Part shown: one piece after another, positions 6,607-14,680 of the stretch
Layout: the number at the start of each line of letters is the position of its first letter
Position numbering within the stretch: the stretch's first letter is position 1
Assembly (NCBI GenBank): GCA_019415925.1
Contig: DXYG01000058.1
Span: 1-16,597, forward strand
DNA length: 16,597 nucleotides
Direction: 5' to 3'
Source: Clostridiales bacterium
GTDB lineage: Bacteria > Bacillota > Clostridia > Oscillospirales > Acutalibacteraceae
The notes under the pieces: model-generated
Database searches by the model: none
Told to the model about the DNA's origin: nothing
Seen by the model: only the letters and a program-made list of their open reading frames with translations
Position numbers and translations under genes: made by a program

Positions 6607-7703
6607 GTGAATATGTGAATAATCCAAAGGTTTCGTTTGTTATACCTGTATATAATGCAGAAAAGACAATTAAACGATGTGTAAATTCAATTTTAAATCA
6701 AACCTATCGTAATATTGAAATCGTTTGTGTTAATGACGGCTCTAAAGATAATTCGTTAGCAATTCTAAAAAATTTACAAGCTCAGGATTCTCGAATAGTG
6801 ATTATTGACCAAAAAAATCAGGGGCCTTGTATGGCGAGAAAAAATGGAATATTAAGAGCTTCAGGTGACTATATACAGTCATGCGATGCTGATGATTATC
6901 TGCTGAATAAAAAATCTTGTGATATTTTAATAGAGTTGTTTAAGAAAAACAAAAATGTTCAGATGATTCAGTTTGGACACTTTGATAAGATAAAAGGTTT
7001 TAAAAATAAAAAGACTACAAAAATTAACGGTGTAATTTCAAAAAAAGAGCTATTTGATAAGTACTATAAAGACTTTATTGGAAACGCAAATGGTCAAGCT
7101 GTTACTGTTACATTGTGGGATAAAATTTATGAATCAAAAATTATGAAATCCGCTGTTCAAAAAAGAGATTTATTTGTGAAAGTAGGGGAGGATTTGAACG
7201 TTAATTTAAAAGCTTTTGACGAAGAACAGTTGCGAAATATTTTAATAATCCCTGATTGCTTTTATATGTATATCAAAGGAAAAGGAATGATGAATGATGC
7301 TGATGAATACGCATTAGAGTATTACGGACAATTAAAAAGTATGCAGATGGATTTTTGCGATAAATGGAAATTATGTGAAGAAGCTAAAAATCATTGCAAT
7401 CTTGAGTCTATATATTATCTCTTAAACATAGTAATTGACCTTGTTTATGTAAAAAAGAAGTCTGATGAGCAAATTATAAATTATCTTAATGAGGCAGAAA
7501 ATTTTGAGTGTATTAAGATAGCAAAGGATTATTTTAAATTAAGACCTAAAGAAGAACTTTTTGATGAGCTTATTTTTCTTGTGAATGCCTCTCCCGAGGA
7601 ATACTTGGATTACGTAAAAAGAACAAAGAAGAAGCCTAAGGGATATATCAGAAGATGCTTTGATTATGCTTTAAAAAAAATAGGTGTAAAGAAAACTAAT
7701 TAA
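6603..7703 (+). CDS. Family 2 glycosyltransferase
   Basis: This 366-residue cytoplasmic or membrane-associated enzyme is predicted to move a sugar from a nucleotide donor to a growing glycan. The GT-A domain fills about residues 10-110: VSFVIPVYN (10-18), NDGSKDN (44-50) for nucleotide binding, and the metal-binding DADD (95-98). A glutamate-aspartate pair in KVGEDLN fits the usual catalytic region. The tail is strongly basic (RTKKKPKGYIRR) and may contact membrane. The ATG overlaps the metH stop (ATGA), and AAGGTG sits six bases upstream. Codon use is much more AT-rich than in metH, so the gene was probably acquired separately, and its link to methionine synthesis looks positional only. It more likely belongs with the surface polysaccharide genes to the right. 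The donor and acceptor sugars cannot be read from sequence. Confidence 0.88.
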   Translation: MSEYVNNPKVSFVIPVYNAEKTIKRCVNSILNQTYRNIEIVCVNDGSKDNSLAILKNLQAQDSRIVIIDQKNQGPCMARKNGILRASGDYIQSCDADDYLLNKKSCDILIELFKKNKNVQMIQFGHFDKIKGFKNKKTTKINGVISKKELFDKYYKDFIGNANGQAVTVTLWDKIYESKIMKSAVQKRDLFVKVGEDLNVNLKAFDEEQLRNILIIPDCFYMYIKGKGMMNDADEYALEYYGQLKSMQMDFCDKWKLCEEAKNHCNLESIYYLLNIVIDLVYVKKKSDEQIINYLNEAENFECIKIAKDYFKLRPKEELFDELIFLVNASPEEYLDYVKRTKKKPKGYIRRCFDYALKKIGVKKTN

Positions 7704-8535
7704 TTTCAACTACGCTTATTTCGGGACAATTGTTCATTCTCAGAATGGGATAGGCGTCGCCCAGACCTGCGGAAACTATCATTTTTGTATCGTACAAATC
7801 AAATTCGCCCTTGTCGTATTTCGGGAAAAATCCCTGATTCGGGGCGAATACTCCGCCAATAAAGGGAATCTGAATTGCTCCTCCGTGGGTGTGACCGCAC
7901 ATTACCAAATCGACGTTGCTGTCCTGCATAATGCTCTCAAGGTATTCGGGTTGATGATGAAGCAGAATTGTGTAGCAGTCCTTTGATTTTTCCTTGAATT
8001 CGTCCCAGAAATACCTTTCGGGAGTGTCAAAATCGGGCGCATTGTATTCGTAATACGGGAAGTCTGACATACCACCGAGCAGAATTTTCTCACCGTTTAT
8101 ATTAAGCGTTACCGATTCGTTGTCAAGGAGCTTTGCACCTGTCGAGTTAATGTCATTTTTAAAGTCGATTTCGTCTTTAAGTGTAAGCTCGTGATTGCCG
8201 AGTACGCAGTAAGTCGGTGCGATTTCGGCAAGCTGAGGCAAAAGCTCACGCATAACGTGGTCATCGGCTGAATATTTGTTGACCATATCACCGCCTACGG
8301 CTATGAAGTCGGGATTCTGTTCCTTGATTTTTGCAACGAGGTCAGTGTTTTTCTCACCGTATTCCTTGCAGTGCAAATCCGAAATGAACACGAATCGTAT
8401 TTGCGAGTTAATCTTGTCCGTGCTTAACGAATAGTTTTTGATTTCAATAGTATTTGAACAGTACAGACCGTATATAACCGTTACGACAGCTATAGTAAGT
8501 AAGGATAAGACAATAATTTTCAGCGTTTTTTTCAT
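7696..8535 (-). CDS. Membrane-anchored calcineurin-like metallophosphoesterase (YkuE/YaeI type)
   Basis: This 279-residue protein has an N-terminal membrane segment or uncleaved signal (about 4-25), followed by an outward-facing metallophosphoesterase domain. The full metal-binding set is present: SDLH (52-55; Asp53, His55), GGD (81-83), GNHE (113-116), His193 in LLHHQPE, and GHTHGG (214-219). Relatives such as YaeI and YkuE act on phosphoesters at or outside the membrane, including lipid-linked ones; the substrate here is unknown. I chose ATG 8535 because AGGTG lies six bases upstream; a GTG at 8544 would add three residues but has a poor ribosome site. The 3' end overlaps that of the convergent glycosyltransferase by eight bases. 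It has its own promoter and diverges from the polysaccharide locus. Confidence 0.9.
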   Translation of the reverse strand: MKKTLKIIVLSLLTIAVVTVIYGLYCSNTIEIKNYSLSTDKINSQIRFVFISDLHCKEYGEKNTDLVAKIKEQNPDFIAVGGDMVNKYSADDHVMRELLPQLAEIAPTYCVLGNHELTLKDEIDFKNDINSTGAKLLDNESVTLNINGEKILLGGMSDFPYYEYNAPDFDTPERYFWDEFKEKSKDCYTILLHHQPEYLESIMQDSNVDLVMCGHTHGGAIQIPFIGGVFAPNQGFFPKYDKGEFDLYDTKMIVSAGLGDAYPILRMNNCPEISVVEIN

Positions 8536-8591
8536 TTGCGACACCTGTTTGAAAGTTGATTTTGTAATGTAATAATATCATAATTGACTAT

Positions 8592-8620
8592 ATTTTAATT
8601 ATAATTATCAACATTGTCAA
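8592..8620 (-). promoter_or_regulatory. Promoter of the metallophosphoesterase gene
   Basis: On the minus strand a perfect TTGACA (8620-8615), a 17-base spacer and TAAAAT (8597-8592). The predicted start lies about 50 bases before the ATG at 8535. The 12-base palindrome TAATTATAATTA (8596-8607) overlaps the spacer and the edge of the -10, and could be an operator or just AT-rich sequence. Confidence 0.7.
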
Positions 8621-8668
8621 ATGGTGTCGGCAAAATTTGTCGGTTATGGCGATATATTGAAAATCGTG

Positions 8669-8697
8669 TTGATATTACGCTGCTTTTGTGGTATAAT
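8669..8697 (+). promoter_or_regulatory. Promoter of the polysaccharide operon
   Basis: TTGATA (8669-8674), a 17-base spacer and TATAAT (8692-8697) preceded by TGG, an extended -10. The leader is about 25 bases and includes AGGGG (8718-8722) six bases before the first ATG. The core is identical over 14 bases to the metF promoter core. Confidence 0.75.
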
Positions 8698-8728
8698 TAA
8701 TTAGTATAATTTTGTTCAGGGGTTTGGT

Positions 8729-9457
8729 ATGAGGAGAGAACAGGGTTTCAATTTCAATAACGTAGATGAAGTTGATATTAACGTAATTACGGGGTATAAA
8801 GGGATATATAATCGTGTTTTTAAGAGAATAATTGACATTGTTCTGTCGCTTTTCTTTTTGATACTTCTCTTCCCGATAATATTATTAATTGCTGTTGCAA
8901 TAGTAATTGACTCGGGATTTCCTGTTTTTTACAGGGCGCAGAGGGGCGGTTATAACAATAAAGCGTTCAGAATTTTTAAATTCAGAACAATGGTTAAAAA
9001 TGCAGATAAAATCGGCGGAGGTACAACGGCTTTAAATGACAGCAGAATTACAAAAGTGGGTAATTTTCTGAGAAAGACAAAGCTTGATGAGGTTGCCAAC
9101 CTGTTCAGCATAATCAAGGGTGATATGAGCTTTATAGGTCCGAGACCGGAGCTTTTGCGATATACGGACGCATATGAGGGTGCTGAAAAATACATATTAA
9201 AGGTTCGCCCCGGCATAACAGATTACAGTTCTATTGAATTTATCAATCTTGATGAAATAGTCGGAGCTGAAAATGCTGACGAATATTATGAAAAATACGT
9301 TTTGAAAAAGAAAAATCTGCTCCGAATCAAGTATGCGGCAACAGTTTCACTGACTACTGATTTAAAGCTGTTTTGGTTTACGGTTTGGAATGTAATAAAA
9401 AAGGCATTGAAGTTTATATTTGTAAGGAAAGAAAAAGATGGAGTACTTAACGCTTAA
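8729..9457 (+). CDS. Polyprenyl-phosphate sugar-1-phosphate transferase, initiates glycan assembly
   Basis: This 242-residue protein belongs to the bacterial sugar transferase family (WcaJ/PglC type). It would transfer a sugar-1-phosphate from a UDP-sugar to undecaprenyl phosphate, the first step in building capsule, exopolysaccharide or a cell-wall glycan. It has the short single-membrane-segment form: a hydrophobic helix at about 38-60, then the catalytic domain. Motifs are FKRIIDIVLS (31-40), FKFRTM (84-89), TKLDE (117-121) with the Asp120-Glu121 catalytic pair, GDMSFIGPRPE (131-141) and VRPGITD (159-165). There is no long multi-pass N-terminal region as in WbaP. It opens the operon and overlaps the next gene by 20 bases. 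The sugar (for example a glucose, galactose or diacetylamino sugar phosphate) cannot be decided from sequence. Confidence 0.93.
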   Translation: MRREQGFNFNNVDEVDINVITGYKGIYNRVFKRIIDIVLSLFFLILLFPIILLIAVAIVIDSGFPVFYRAQRGGYNNKAFRIFKFRTMVKNADKIGGGTTALNDSRITKVGNFLRKTKLDEVANLFSIIKGDMSFIGPRPELLRYTDAYEGAEKYILKVRPGITDYSSIEFINLDEIVGAENADEYYEKYVLKKKNLLRIKYAATVSLTTDLKLFWFTVWNVIKKALKFIFVRKEKDGVLNA

Positions 9458-10382
9458 AAATTCAGATTTAAAAGTATCAAGAATGTGCATGGGCGGCTGT
9501 CCTATGGGAGGATACGGCTGGGGTTCAAATGTGCTGGAAAGTGAGCTTATAGATGCGGTGCATTGTGCACTTGACAACGGAATTAACTTCTTTGATACAG
9601 CCGATACTTACGGACTCGGACAGTCTGAAATAACATTGGGAAAGGCTTTGAAGGGCAGACGAGATAAAGCTGTTATTGCTTCAAAATTCGGAGTTCATGC
9701 AAAAAAGGGAACGCCTACTTTTTATGATAATTCCCCCGAGTGGATAAAAAACTCCATTAAGGGTACTCTTAAAAGGCTTGATACGGATTATCTTGATTTG
9801 TATCAGATACATTACAGAGATGAAAAAACGCCTTTGAGTGAAGTTGTGGATACGCTTGAGGAATTAAAAAAAGCAGGTTATATAAGATATTACGGCTTGT
9901 CAAATATTCATAAAAGCGATATACCTGAATTAAAAGAATATAAAGGAAAGTTTGTCAGCTTTCAGGATGAATACAGTCTTGCATGCAGAAAAAATGAAGA
10001 CGATTTTATAAACCTTTCGAAAAATTTAAGTCTTACGCCTTTGACGTGGGGAAGTCTCGGACAGGGAATCCTTACCGGAAAATATGATAAAAATACTGTT
10101 TTTGCTGATGATGACAGACGTTCAAGAGATATTTATGTGAATTTTCACGGTGAAAAGCTTGCAAAAAATCTTGAAATAGTTGAGATTTTAAGGAATATTT
10201 CTAATGATACCGGAAAATCAATTCCGGCGGTTGCGATACGCTTTATTCTTGATTTTCTGACAGATTCAGTTGTGCTGGTCGGAATTAAAAGACCGTCACA
10301 GCTTAAGTCAAATATTGAAGCCTTTGGTTGGAAACTTGATGATGAACAGATAAAAATTCTTGATGAAATATCAAAGGCTTAA
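9438..10382 (+). CDS. Aldo/keto reductase
   Basis: This 314-residue cytoplasmic NAD(P)H-dependent oxidoreductase has the (beta/alpha)8 barrel pattern and the complete catalytic tetrad: Asp53 and Tyr58 in FFDTADTYGLG, Lys83 in ASKFG, and His125 in LYQIHYRD. The C-terminal GIKRPSQL region fits the cofactor phosphate-binding loop. The start ATG overlaps the end of the sugar transferase gene by 20 bases, with AAGGAA about eight bases upstream, so it is part of the polysaccharide operon. These enzymes reduce aldehydes or ketones, often of sugars. In this setting it may reduce a keto-sugar or make a polyol precursor, possibly from a product of the transketolase-like pair downstream. That link is inference; a general detoxifying reductase is also possible. 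Confidence 0.9.
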   Translation: MEYLTLKNSDLKVSRMCMGGCPMGGYGWGSNVLESELIDAVHCALDNGINFFDTADTYGLGQSEITLGKALKGRRDKAVIASKFGVHAKKGTPTFYDNSPEWIKNSIKGTLKRLDTDYLDLYQIHYRDEKTPLSEVVDTLEELKKAGYIRYYGLSNIHKSDIPELKEYKGKFVSFQDEYSLACRKNEDDFINLSKNLSLTPLTWGSLGQGILTGKYDKNTVFADDDRRSRDIYVNFHGEKLAKNLEIVEILRNISNDTGKSIPAVAIRFILDFLTDSVVLVGIKRPSQLKSNIEAFGWKLDDEQIKILDEISKA

Positions 10383-10396
10383 TTTGGAGTTTTTAA

Positions 10397-11524
10397 ATGA
10401 TAATTTACTGGTCAATGGTTCTGTGGGTTCCACTGATTTATTTTGTGTATTCTTTGGGACACAAAGAAGATGTTATGCTCACAGATTATAATATACAGCA
10501 GGGAATTCAGAAGAAGATACCGCTTGCATATGCAATTGTTGTGTTCGGGTATTTTATTTTCTGGATTGGCATGAGAAAATATGTTGCAGATACGACTGCA
10601 TATATAAATATGTTTCAGTCGATACCTGCCGACTTTTCAACAGCATGGAATCAGATTGATTGGGAAGGCAAAAATCCCGGATTTGATATTTTCAATATTA
10701 TTTTTAAATGTTTTATTTCACAGGATTTTCAGTGGTGGCTGATGACAATTGCCATTATATCCGGTGTATGTATAATGGTGGTATTAAGAAAATATTCATG
10801 TGATTTTTTCTTTAGTTCTTTTTTATTTATAACATTGTTGACTTTTTTCTGGATGATGAACGGTATGCGTCAGTTCATCTGCGTTGCAGTACTGTTTCTG
10901 TGTTGCGGCTGGATAAAGGACGGTAAGTTTATACGTTTCTTAATAGCAGTTTTGCTGATGTCTACTTTCCATATGACTGCGCTTTTGATGATACCGATAT
11001 ATTTTGTTGCACGAAGCAAGCCATGGGATAAAAAGATAGGACTATTCATAGTTGGGATTATTTTAATTTGTATTTTCGCAGAGCCGTTTTTCAGCGGTGT
11101 TGACAGTGCCTTGGGAAATACTGCTTATGCAGGAGCAACAGGACAGTTTGAAGAGGATGACGGTGTAAATCCGCTTAGAGTGTTATTTTTTGCAATACCG
11201 CCGTTTATAGCATTCTGGAAACGAAAAGAGTTGGAGTGTTACTATGAGAAAAATAAAATGTTGCAAATATGTATCAATATGTCATTGATTACCGCCGCGC
11301 TATATCTGGTAGGTGTATTTACAAGCGGTATTCTTATTGGCAGATTACCAATTTATGCGGAAGTTTATGATTTAATATTGATTCCATATTTACTTAATGT
11401 TTGTTTTACAAAACAGGAAAGAGCTATAGTAAAACCGATTTATATTGTAGTTCTAATACTATTTTTCTATTTATTAGCAAATGGTATGGGGTATCACAGT
11501 GATATGACAGGATATATTTCATAA
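10397..11524 (+). CDS. EpsG-family polysaccharide polymerase (Wzy-like membrane protein)
   Basis: This 375-residue integral membrane protein has about ten predicted hydrophobic segments. It resembles the EpsG family, which acts as the Wzy-type polymerase joining lipid-linked repeat units outside the membrane. Landmarks are Arg60 with VADTTAYI (63-70), matching the family D-T-x-x-Y motif; NGMRQF (155-160); TFHMTAL (190-196), matching the family's FH-x-(S/T)-AL; and Arg316 in IGRLPIYAEVY. GGAG lies seven bases before the ATG. An acidic loop, QFEEDDGVNP (250-259), lies between segments. The gene follows the aldo/keto reductase by 14 bases. Polymerases diverge quickly, so the linkage formed cannot be predicted. 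O-antigen ligase-like function is a less likely alternative. Confidence 0.82.
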   Translation: MIIYWSMVLWVPLIYFVYSLGHKEDVMLTDYNIQQGIQKKIPLAYAIVVFGYFIFWIGMRKYVADTTAYINMFQSIPADFSTAWNQIDWEGKNPGFDIFNIIFKCFISQDFQWWLMTIAIISGVCIMVVLRKYSCDFFFSSFLFITLLTFFWMMNGMRQFICVAVLFLCCGWIKDGKFIRFLIAVLLMSTFHMTALLMIPIYFVARSKPWDKKIGLFIVGIILICIFAEPFFSGVDSALGNTAYAGATGQFEEDDGVNPLRVLFFAIPPFIAFWKRKELECYYEKNKMLQICINMSLITAALYLVGVFTSGILIGRLPIYAEVYDLILIPYLLNVCFTKQERAIVKPIYIVVLILFFYLLANGMGYHSDMTGYIS

Positions 11525-11676
11525 AGATGCAGAAATAATCAGCAAAACTGAATTTTATTTGTATATGAATTATTTTGTTTTGTCGATTTATATACGATTT
11601 AAACGCCAACCGAAATTTGTTAATTTAATATTCGGAGTGAATTAATACAGTTTTTCGATGAATTATGGAGGAAAGA

Positions 11677-12612
11677 ATGAACAGCAAGGAACTTGCGTGG
11701 CTGATACGCCGCCACGGAATTGAAATGACGCATTTATCGGGCGGAAGCCATATCGGTGCAATACTTTCGGTTGCCGATATTATGGGCGTTCTGTATACCG
11801 ATATATTAAAATTTGACAGCGGCAATCCTGAATGGGACGGCAGAGACCGCTTTATTCTGAGTAAAGGTCACGCAGGTGCGTCGGTTTATGCCGCAATAGC
11901 CGAAAACGGCTTTTTCCCTGTCGAGGAGCTTAAAACTCATTATGCGAACGGAAGCAGACTTTCGGGTCATGTATCCCACCACCTGCCCGGAATTGATTTT
12001 TCAACGGGCTCTCTGGGACATGGTCTTCCTGTTGCTGCGGGCAGAGCGCTTGCAGCAAAGCAGGATGGAAAATTGTTCCGTTCTTTTGTCGTTATGGGCG
12101 ATGGTGAGTGCAACGAGGGTTCTGTCTGGGAGGCGGCTGAATTTGCCAACCACTATAAGCTCGACAATCTTGTTGCTGTTGTCGACCACAACCATATGCA
12201 GAGCCTTGACTACTGCAACAACACCCTTGAGGTTGATATGGCTAAACGCTGGGAAGGCTTTGGTTGGAACGTTATTGAGGTTGACGGACACAATCACGAC
12301 GAATTGAGAAATGCTTTAAAGGATACTTCAAATTCCGAGCATAAACCTACTGTTGTAATTGCACATACTGTAAAAGGCAAAGGCGTTTCGTTTATGGAAA
12401 TGGATATTCTTTGGCACTACAGATTTCCGCACGAGGGTTGGGAGTATAACTGTGCCGTAAACGAACTTCATAAAACAAAACCCGAAACGCTGACTGACCC
12501 GTACACACCAGACGGTTGTCCCGAAACTCAGGCTGAACCTGAAAATTGCAGACACACCGTTTCGGAAACATATCATCCTACATACTACACAAGGGAGGTT
12601 GAAGACAGATGA
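11677..12612 (+). CDS. Transketolase-like enzyme, N-terminal (thiamine diphosphate binding) subunit
   Basis: This 311-residue protein matches the first half of transketolase and is one subunit of a split enzyme. It carries the thiamine diphosphate/metal signature GDGECNEGSVWEA (141-153) with Asp142, and Asn172 in VDHNHM at the second metal-ligand region. SKGHA (62-66) and TGSLGHGL (110-117) are also typical. The start at ATG 11677 fits GGAGG at 11667-11671; the in-frame ATG at 11665 overlaps that ribosome site. Near residues 245-257 the sequence reads LWHYRFPHEGWEY, whereas central-metabolism transketolases usually have a W-H-G-x-x-P pattern. The protein also has a poorly conserved tail of about 45 residues. 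Base composition is more GC-rich than the neighbouring glycosyltransferases. In this polysaccharide locus it probably supports synthesis of an unusual sugar and not the pentose phosphate pathway. Confidence 0.88.
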   Translation: MNSKELAWLIRRHGIEMTHLSGGSHIGAILSVADIMGVLYTDILKFDSGNPEWDGRDRFILSKGHAGASVYAAIAENGFFPVEELKTHYANGSRLSGHVSHHLPGIDFSTGSLGHGLPVAAGRALAAKQDGKLFRSFVVMGDGECNEGSVWEAAEFANHYKLDNLVAVVDHNHMQSLDYCNNTLEVDMAKRWEGFGWNVIEVDGHNHDELRNALKDTSNSEHKPTVVIAHTVKGKGVSFMEMDILWHYRFPHEGWEYNCAVNELHKTKPETLTDPYTPDGCPETQAEPENCRHTVSETYHPTYYTREVEDR

Positions 12613-13541
12613 GAGATACAGTAATCAGAACTTTAATCGAACTTGGCAAAGAGGATAAGGATGTTGAGCTTATCACGGGCGACCTCGGCTTCGGCGTACT
12701 AAAAAGCTTCTGGGAAACGCTGCCGAATCAGTTTATCAACGCAGGTATTGCAGAGCAGAATATGACCGGCGTTGCCGCAGGAATGGCGCTTGAGGGTAAG
12801 AAGGTGTTTACATATTCAATCGGTAACTTCCCTACACTGAGATGTCTTGAGCAGATACGCAACGACTGCGCATATCATAATGCAAATGTTAACGTAATAT
12901 GCGTTGGCGGCGGCTATGTTTATGGATCGCTTGGAATGAGCCACCACGCAACGGAGGATATTGCAATTCTCCGTGCGTTGCCCGATGTAACGGTAATTTG
13001 TCCCGGTGACCCTGTTGAAGCATCACTTGCCGTAAAAAAGATAGCTCAGACTGACGGCACCTGCTATCTCCGACTCGGCAGGGGCGGAGAGCAGAATGTG
13101 AACACCGTAATCAAGGAATTTGAAATCGGCAAGGCATATAAATTGCGTGAAGCAAAGGATATGAACAAAAAGGTTGCCGTTTTCTCAACGGGCGCAATCC
13201 TTGAGGAAACCGCAAAGGCTTGCGATATGCTTGAGGAGAATGGTATTGCCGTAGAGCAGTACAGCTTTCCGACAGTAAAGCCTATCGACAGAGCTGTAAT
13301 TGAGGACTGCGCAGACAGATTTGACAATATATTTACCGTTGAGGAGCATAATATCGTAGGCGGTTTCGGCGGAGCAGTTGCAGAGGTGCTTGCAGAGTGC
13401 GGCGGCAAGGCAAAGCTCCACAGAATAGGAATTGATGATTTTTACTGCATTGAGGTCGGCTCGCAGGCTTACTTGAGAGAGCAGGTCGGCATTAACGCAG
13501 AGGGTATTGTAAGAAAGGTAAAGGGCGTTTTCGGTGAGTAA
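12609..13541 (+). CDS. Transketolase-like enzyme, C-terminal (pyrimidine binding) subunit
   Basis: This 310-residue protein matches the second half of transketolase: a pyrimidine-binding domain (about 1-165) and a C-terminal domain (about 185-310). Glu49 in INAGIAEQN is the conserved glutamate that activates thiamine diphosphate. SHHATEDIA (111-119) and TVEEHNIVGGFGGAVAE (243-259) are typical landmarks. It starts within the stop of the N-terminal subunit gene (ATGA), with GGGAGG (12593-12598) ten bases upstream, so the two subunits should be made together and form a heterotetramer or heterodimer. The active site lies between the subunits. It overlaps the next glycosyltransferase gene by eight bases, tying the pair to the polysaccharide operon. 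The reaction is presumably transfer of a two-carbon ketol unit; donor and acceptor are unknown. Confidence 0.9.
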   Translation: MRDTVIRTLIELGKEDKDVELITGDLGFGVLKSFWETLPNQFINAGIAEQNMTGVAAGMALEGKKVFTYSIGNFPTLRCLEQIRNDCAYHNANVNVICVGGGYVYGSLGMSHHATEDIAILRALPDVTVICPGDPVEASLAVKKIAQTDGTCYLRLGRGGEQNVNTVIKEFEIGKAYKLREAKDMNKKVAVFSTGAILEETAKACDMLEENGIAVEQYSFPTVKPIDRAVIEDCADRFDNIFTVEEHNIVGGFGGAVAEVLAECGGKAKLHRIGIDDFYCIEVGSQAYLREQVGINAEGIVRKVKGVFGE

Positions 13542-14664
13542 GAAAATTTTAATTACGGCAACAGAGCTTCACTTATCGCAATTTTGGGTGCCTCATATTG
13601 AAAATTTTATTAATCACGGTTTTTCTGTTGATATTATTTGCTCAAATGTTTCAAATAAGGTTGATTTATTAAAGCAAAAGCTTGGCAATTTACCTGTTAC
13701 TATAGATGTGGTTGATTTGGCACGTTCTCCGTTTAAGCCTTCAAATATAAACGGATACAAGCAGATGAAAAAATTGCTTGCCCATAGACATTACGATATT
13801 ATTATGACTAATGAACCTGTTATGGGGGTAGTAACAAGGCTTGCGGCAAAGAAATACAGAAAAACAGGAACAAAGGTGCTGTATACAGCACACGGTTTCC
13901 ATTTCTTTACTGGTGCGCCAAAGCTCAACTGGATTGTGTTTTATCCTATTGAAAAATGGTTGTCAAAGTATACTGATGCACTTGTTACTATTAACACCGA
14001 GGATTTTAACAGAGCAAAAAGAAAATTTAAAGCTAAAAATACATATTATTTACCCGGAATTGGTATTGATATTACAAATTTCAGCAGAAATTCAGAAGTT
14101 AGAGTACAAAAGCGGGCTGAACTTGGGGTACAAGATGACGAAATAATGTTGTTTTCAGTTGCAGAGCTGACAAAGCGTAAAAATCTTGCGGTTGCTATAA
14201 AAGCAATGTCAAGAATAAAAAGCAACAATGTAAAATACTTTGTCAGAGGTGAAGGCGATTTAAAAGAATATTTGCTTGAGCTCATTAAGCAATACAACCT
14301 TGAGAAAAAAGTATTTTTACTTGGATACGGAAAAGATATTCCACAGATGTGCAGTGCCGCTGATATTTTTATTTTCCCGACTTTGCAGGAGGGACTGCCG
14401 GTGGCTTTGATGGAGGCTATGTCAAACGGATTACCGGTATTATGTTCAAATGTAAGGGGTAATATTGACCTTATTGAAGACGGTAAGGGCGGATTTACAT
14501 ATGACAAATATGATTTTGAAGGATTTGCAAAAGGTATTGATATGCTTTCTGACAACGCCGATTTGCGTAAAAAGATGACAGATAATAATCTGAAAAAATT
14601 AGAAATATTCAAGTCTAGTAATATTCAGAGTGGATATATGAAAATTTTAAATAACTTGAATTAA
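13534..14664 (+). CDS. Family 4 glycosyltransferase (EpsD-like)
   Basis: This 376-residue GT-B fold enzyme is predicted to add a sugar to the lipid-linked repeat unit on the inner membrane face. The N-terminal acceptor half includes TAHGFHFFTGAP (118-129), a stretch typical of EpsD-like exopolysaccharide transferases. The donor half carries SVAELTKRKN (208-217), RGEGDLKEYL (238-247), and the E-x7-E motif with Glu286 and Glu294 in QEGLPVALMEAM. The start is GTG 13534, overlapping the transketolase stop by eight bases, with AAAGGG about eight bases upstream. A minus-strand frame of 188 codons lies opposite (14046-14612) but is a shadow. The sugar specificity is not readable. Confidence 0.9.
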   Translation: MSKKILITATELHLSQFWVPHIENFINHGFSVDIICSNVSNKVDLLKQKLGNLPVTIDVVDLARSPFKPSNINGYKQMKKLLAHRHYDIIMTNEPVMGVVTRLAAKKYRKTGTKVLYTAHGFHFFTGAPKLNWIVFYPIEKWLSKYTDALVTINTEDFNRAKRKFKAKNTYYLPGIGIDITNFSRNSEVRVQKRAELGVQDDEIMLFSVAELTKRKNLAVAIKAMSRIKSNNVKYFVRGEGDLKEYLLELIKQYNLEKKVFLLGYGKDIPQMCSAADIFIFPTLQEGLPVALMEAMSNGLPVLCSNVRGNIDLIEDGKGGFTYDKYDFEGFAKGIDMLSDNADLRKKMTDNNLKKLEIFKSSNIQSGYMKILNNLN

Positions 14665-14680
14665 GCGAGAGATATGTGTT

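Noticed and set aside
11525..11676. Terminator or separate promoter between the EpsG-like gene and the transketolase pair
   Set aside because: The 150-base AT-rich gap holds no strong hairpin with a T run and no good -35/-10 pair; I see nothing firm in it.
14046..14612. 188-codon minus-strand frame opposite the family 4 glycosyltransferase
   Set aside because: It is the longest shadow frame in the window, but the sense gene has full family motifs and the antisense frame has no recognisable domain.
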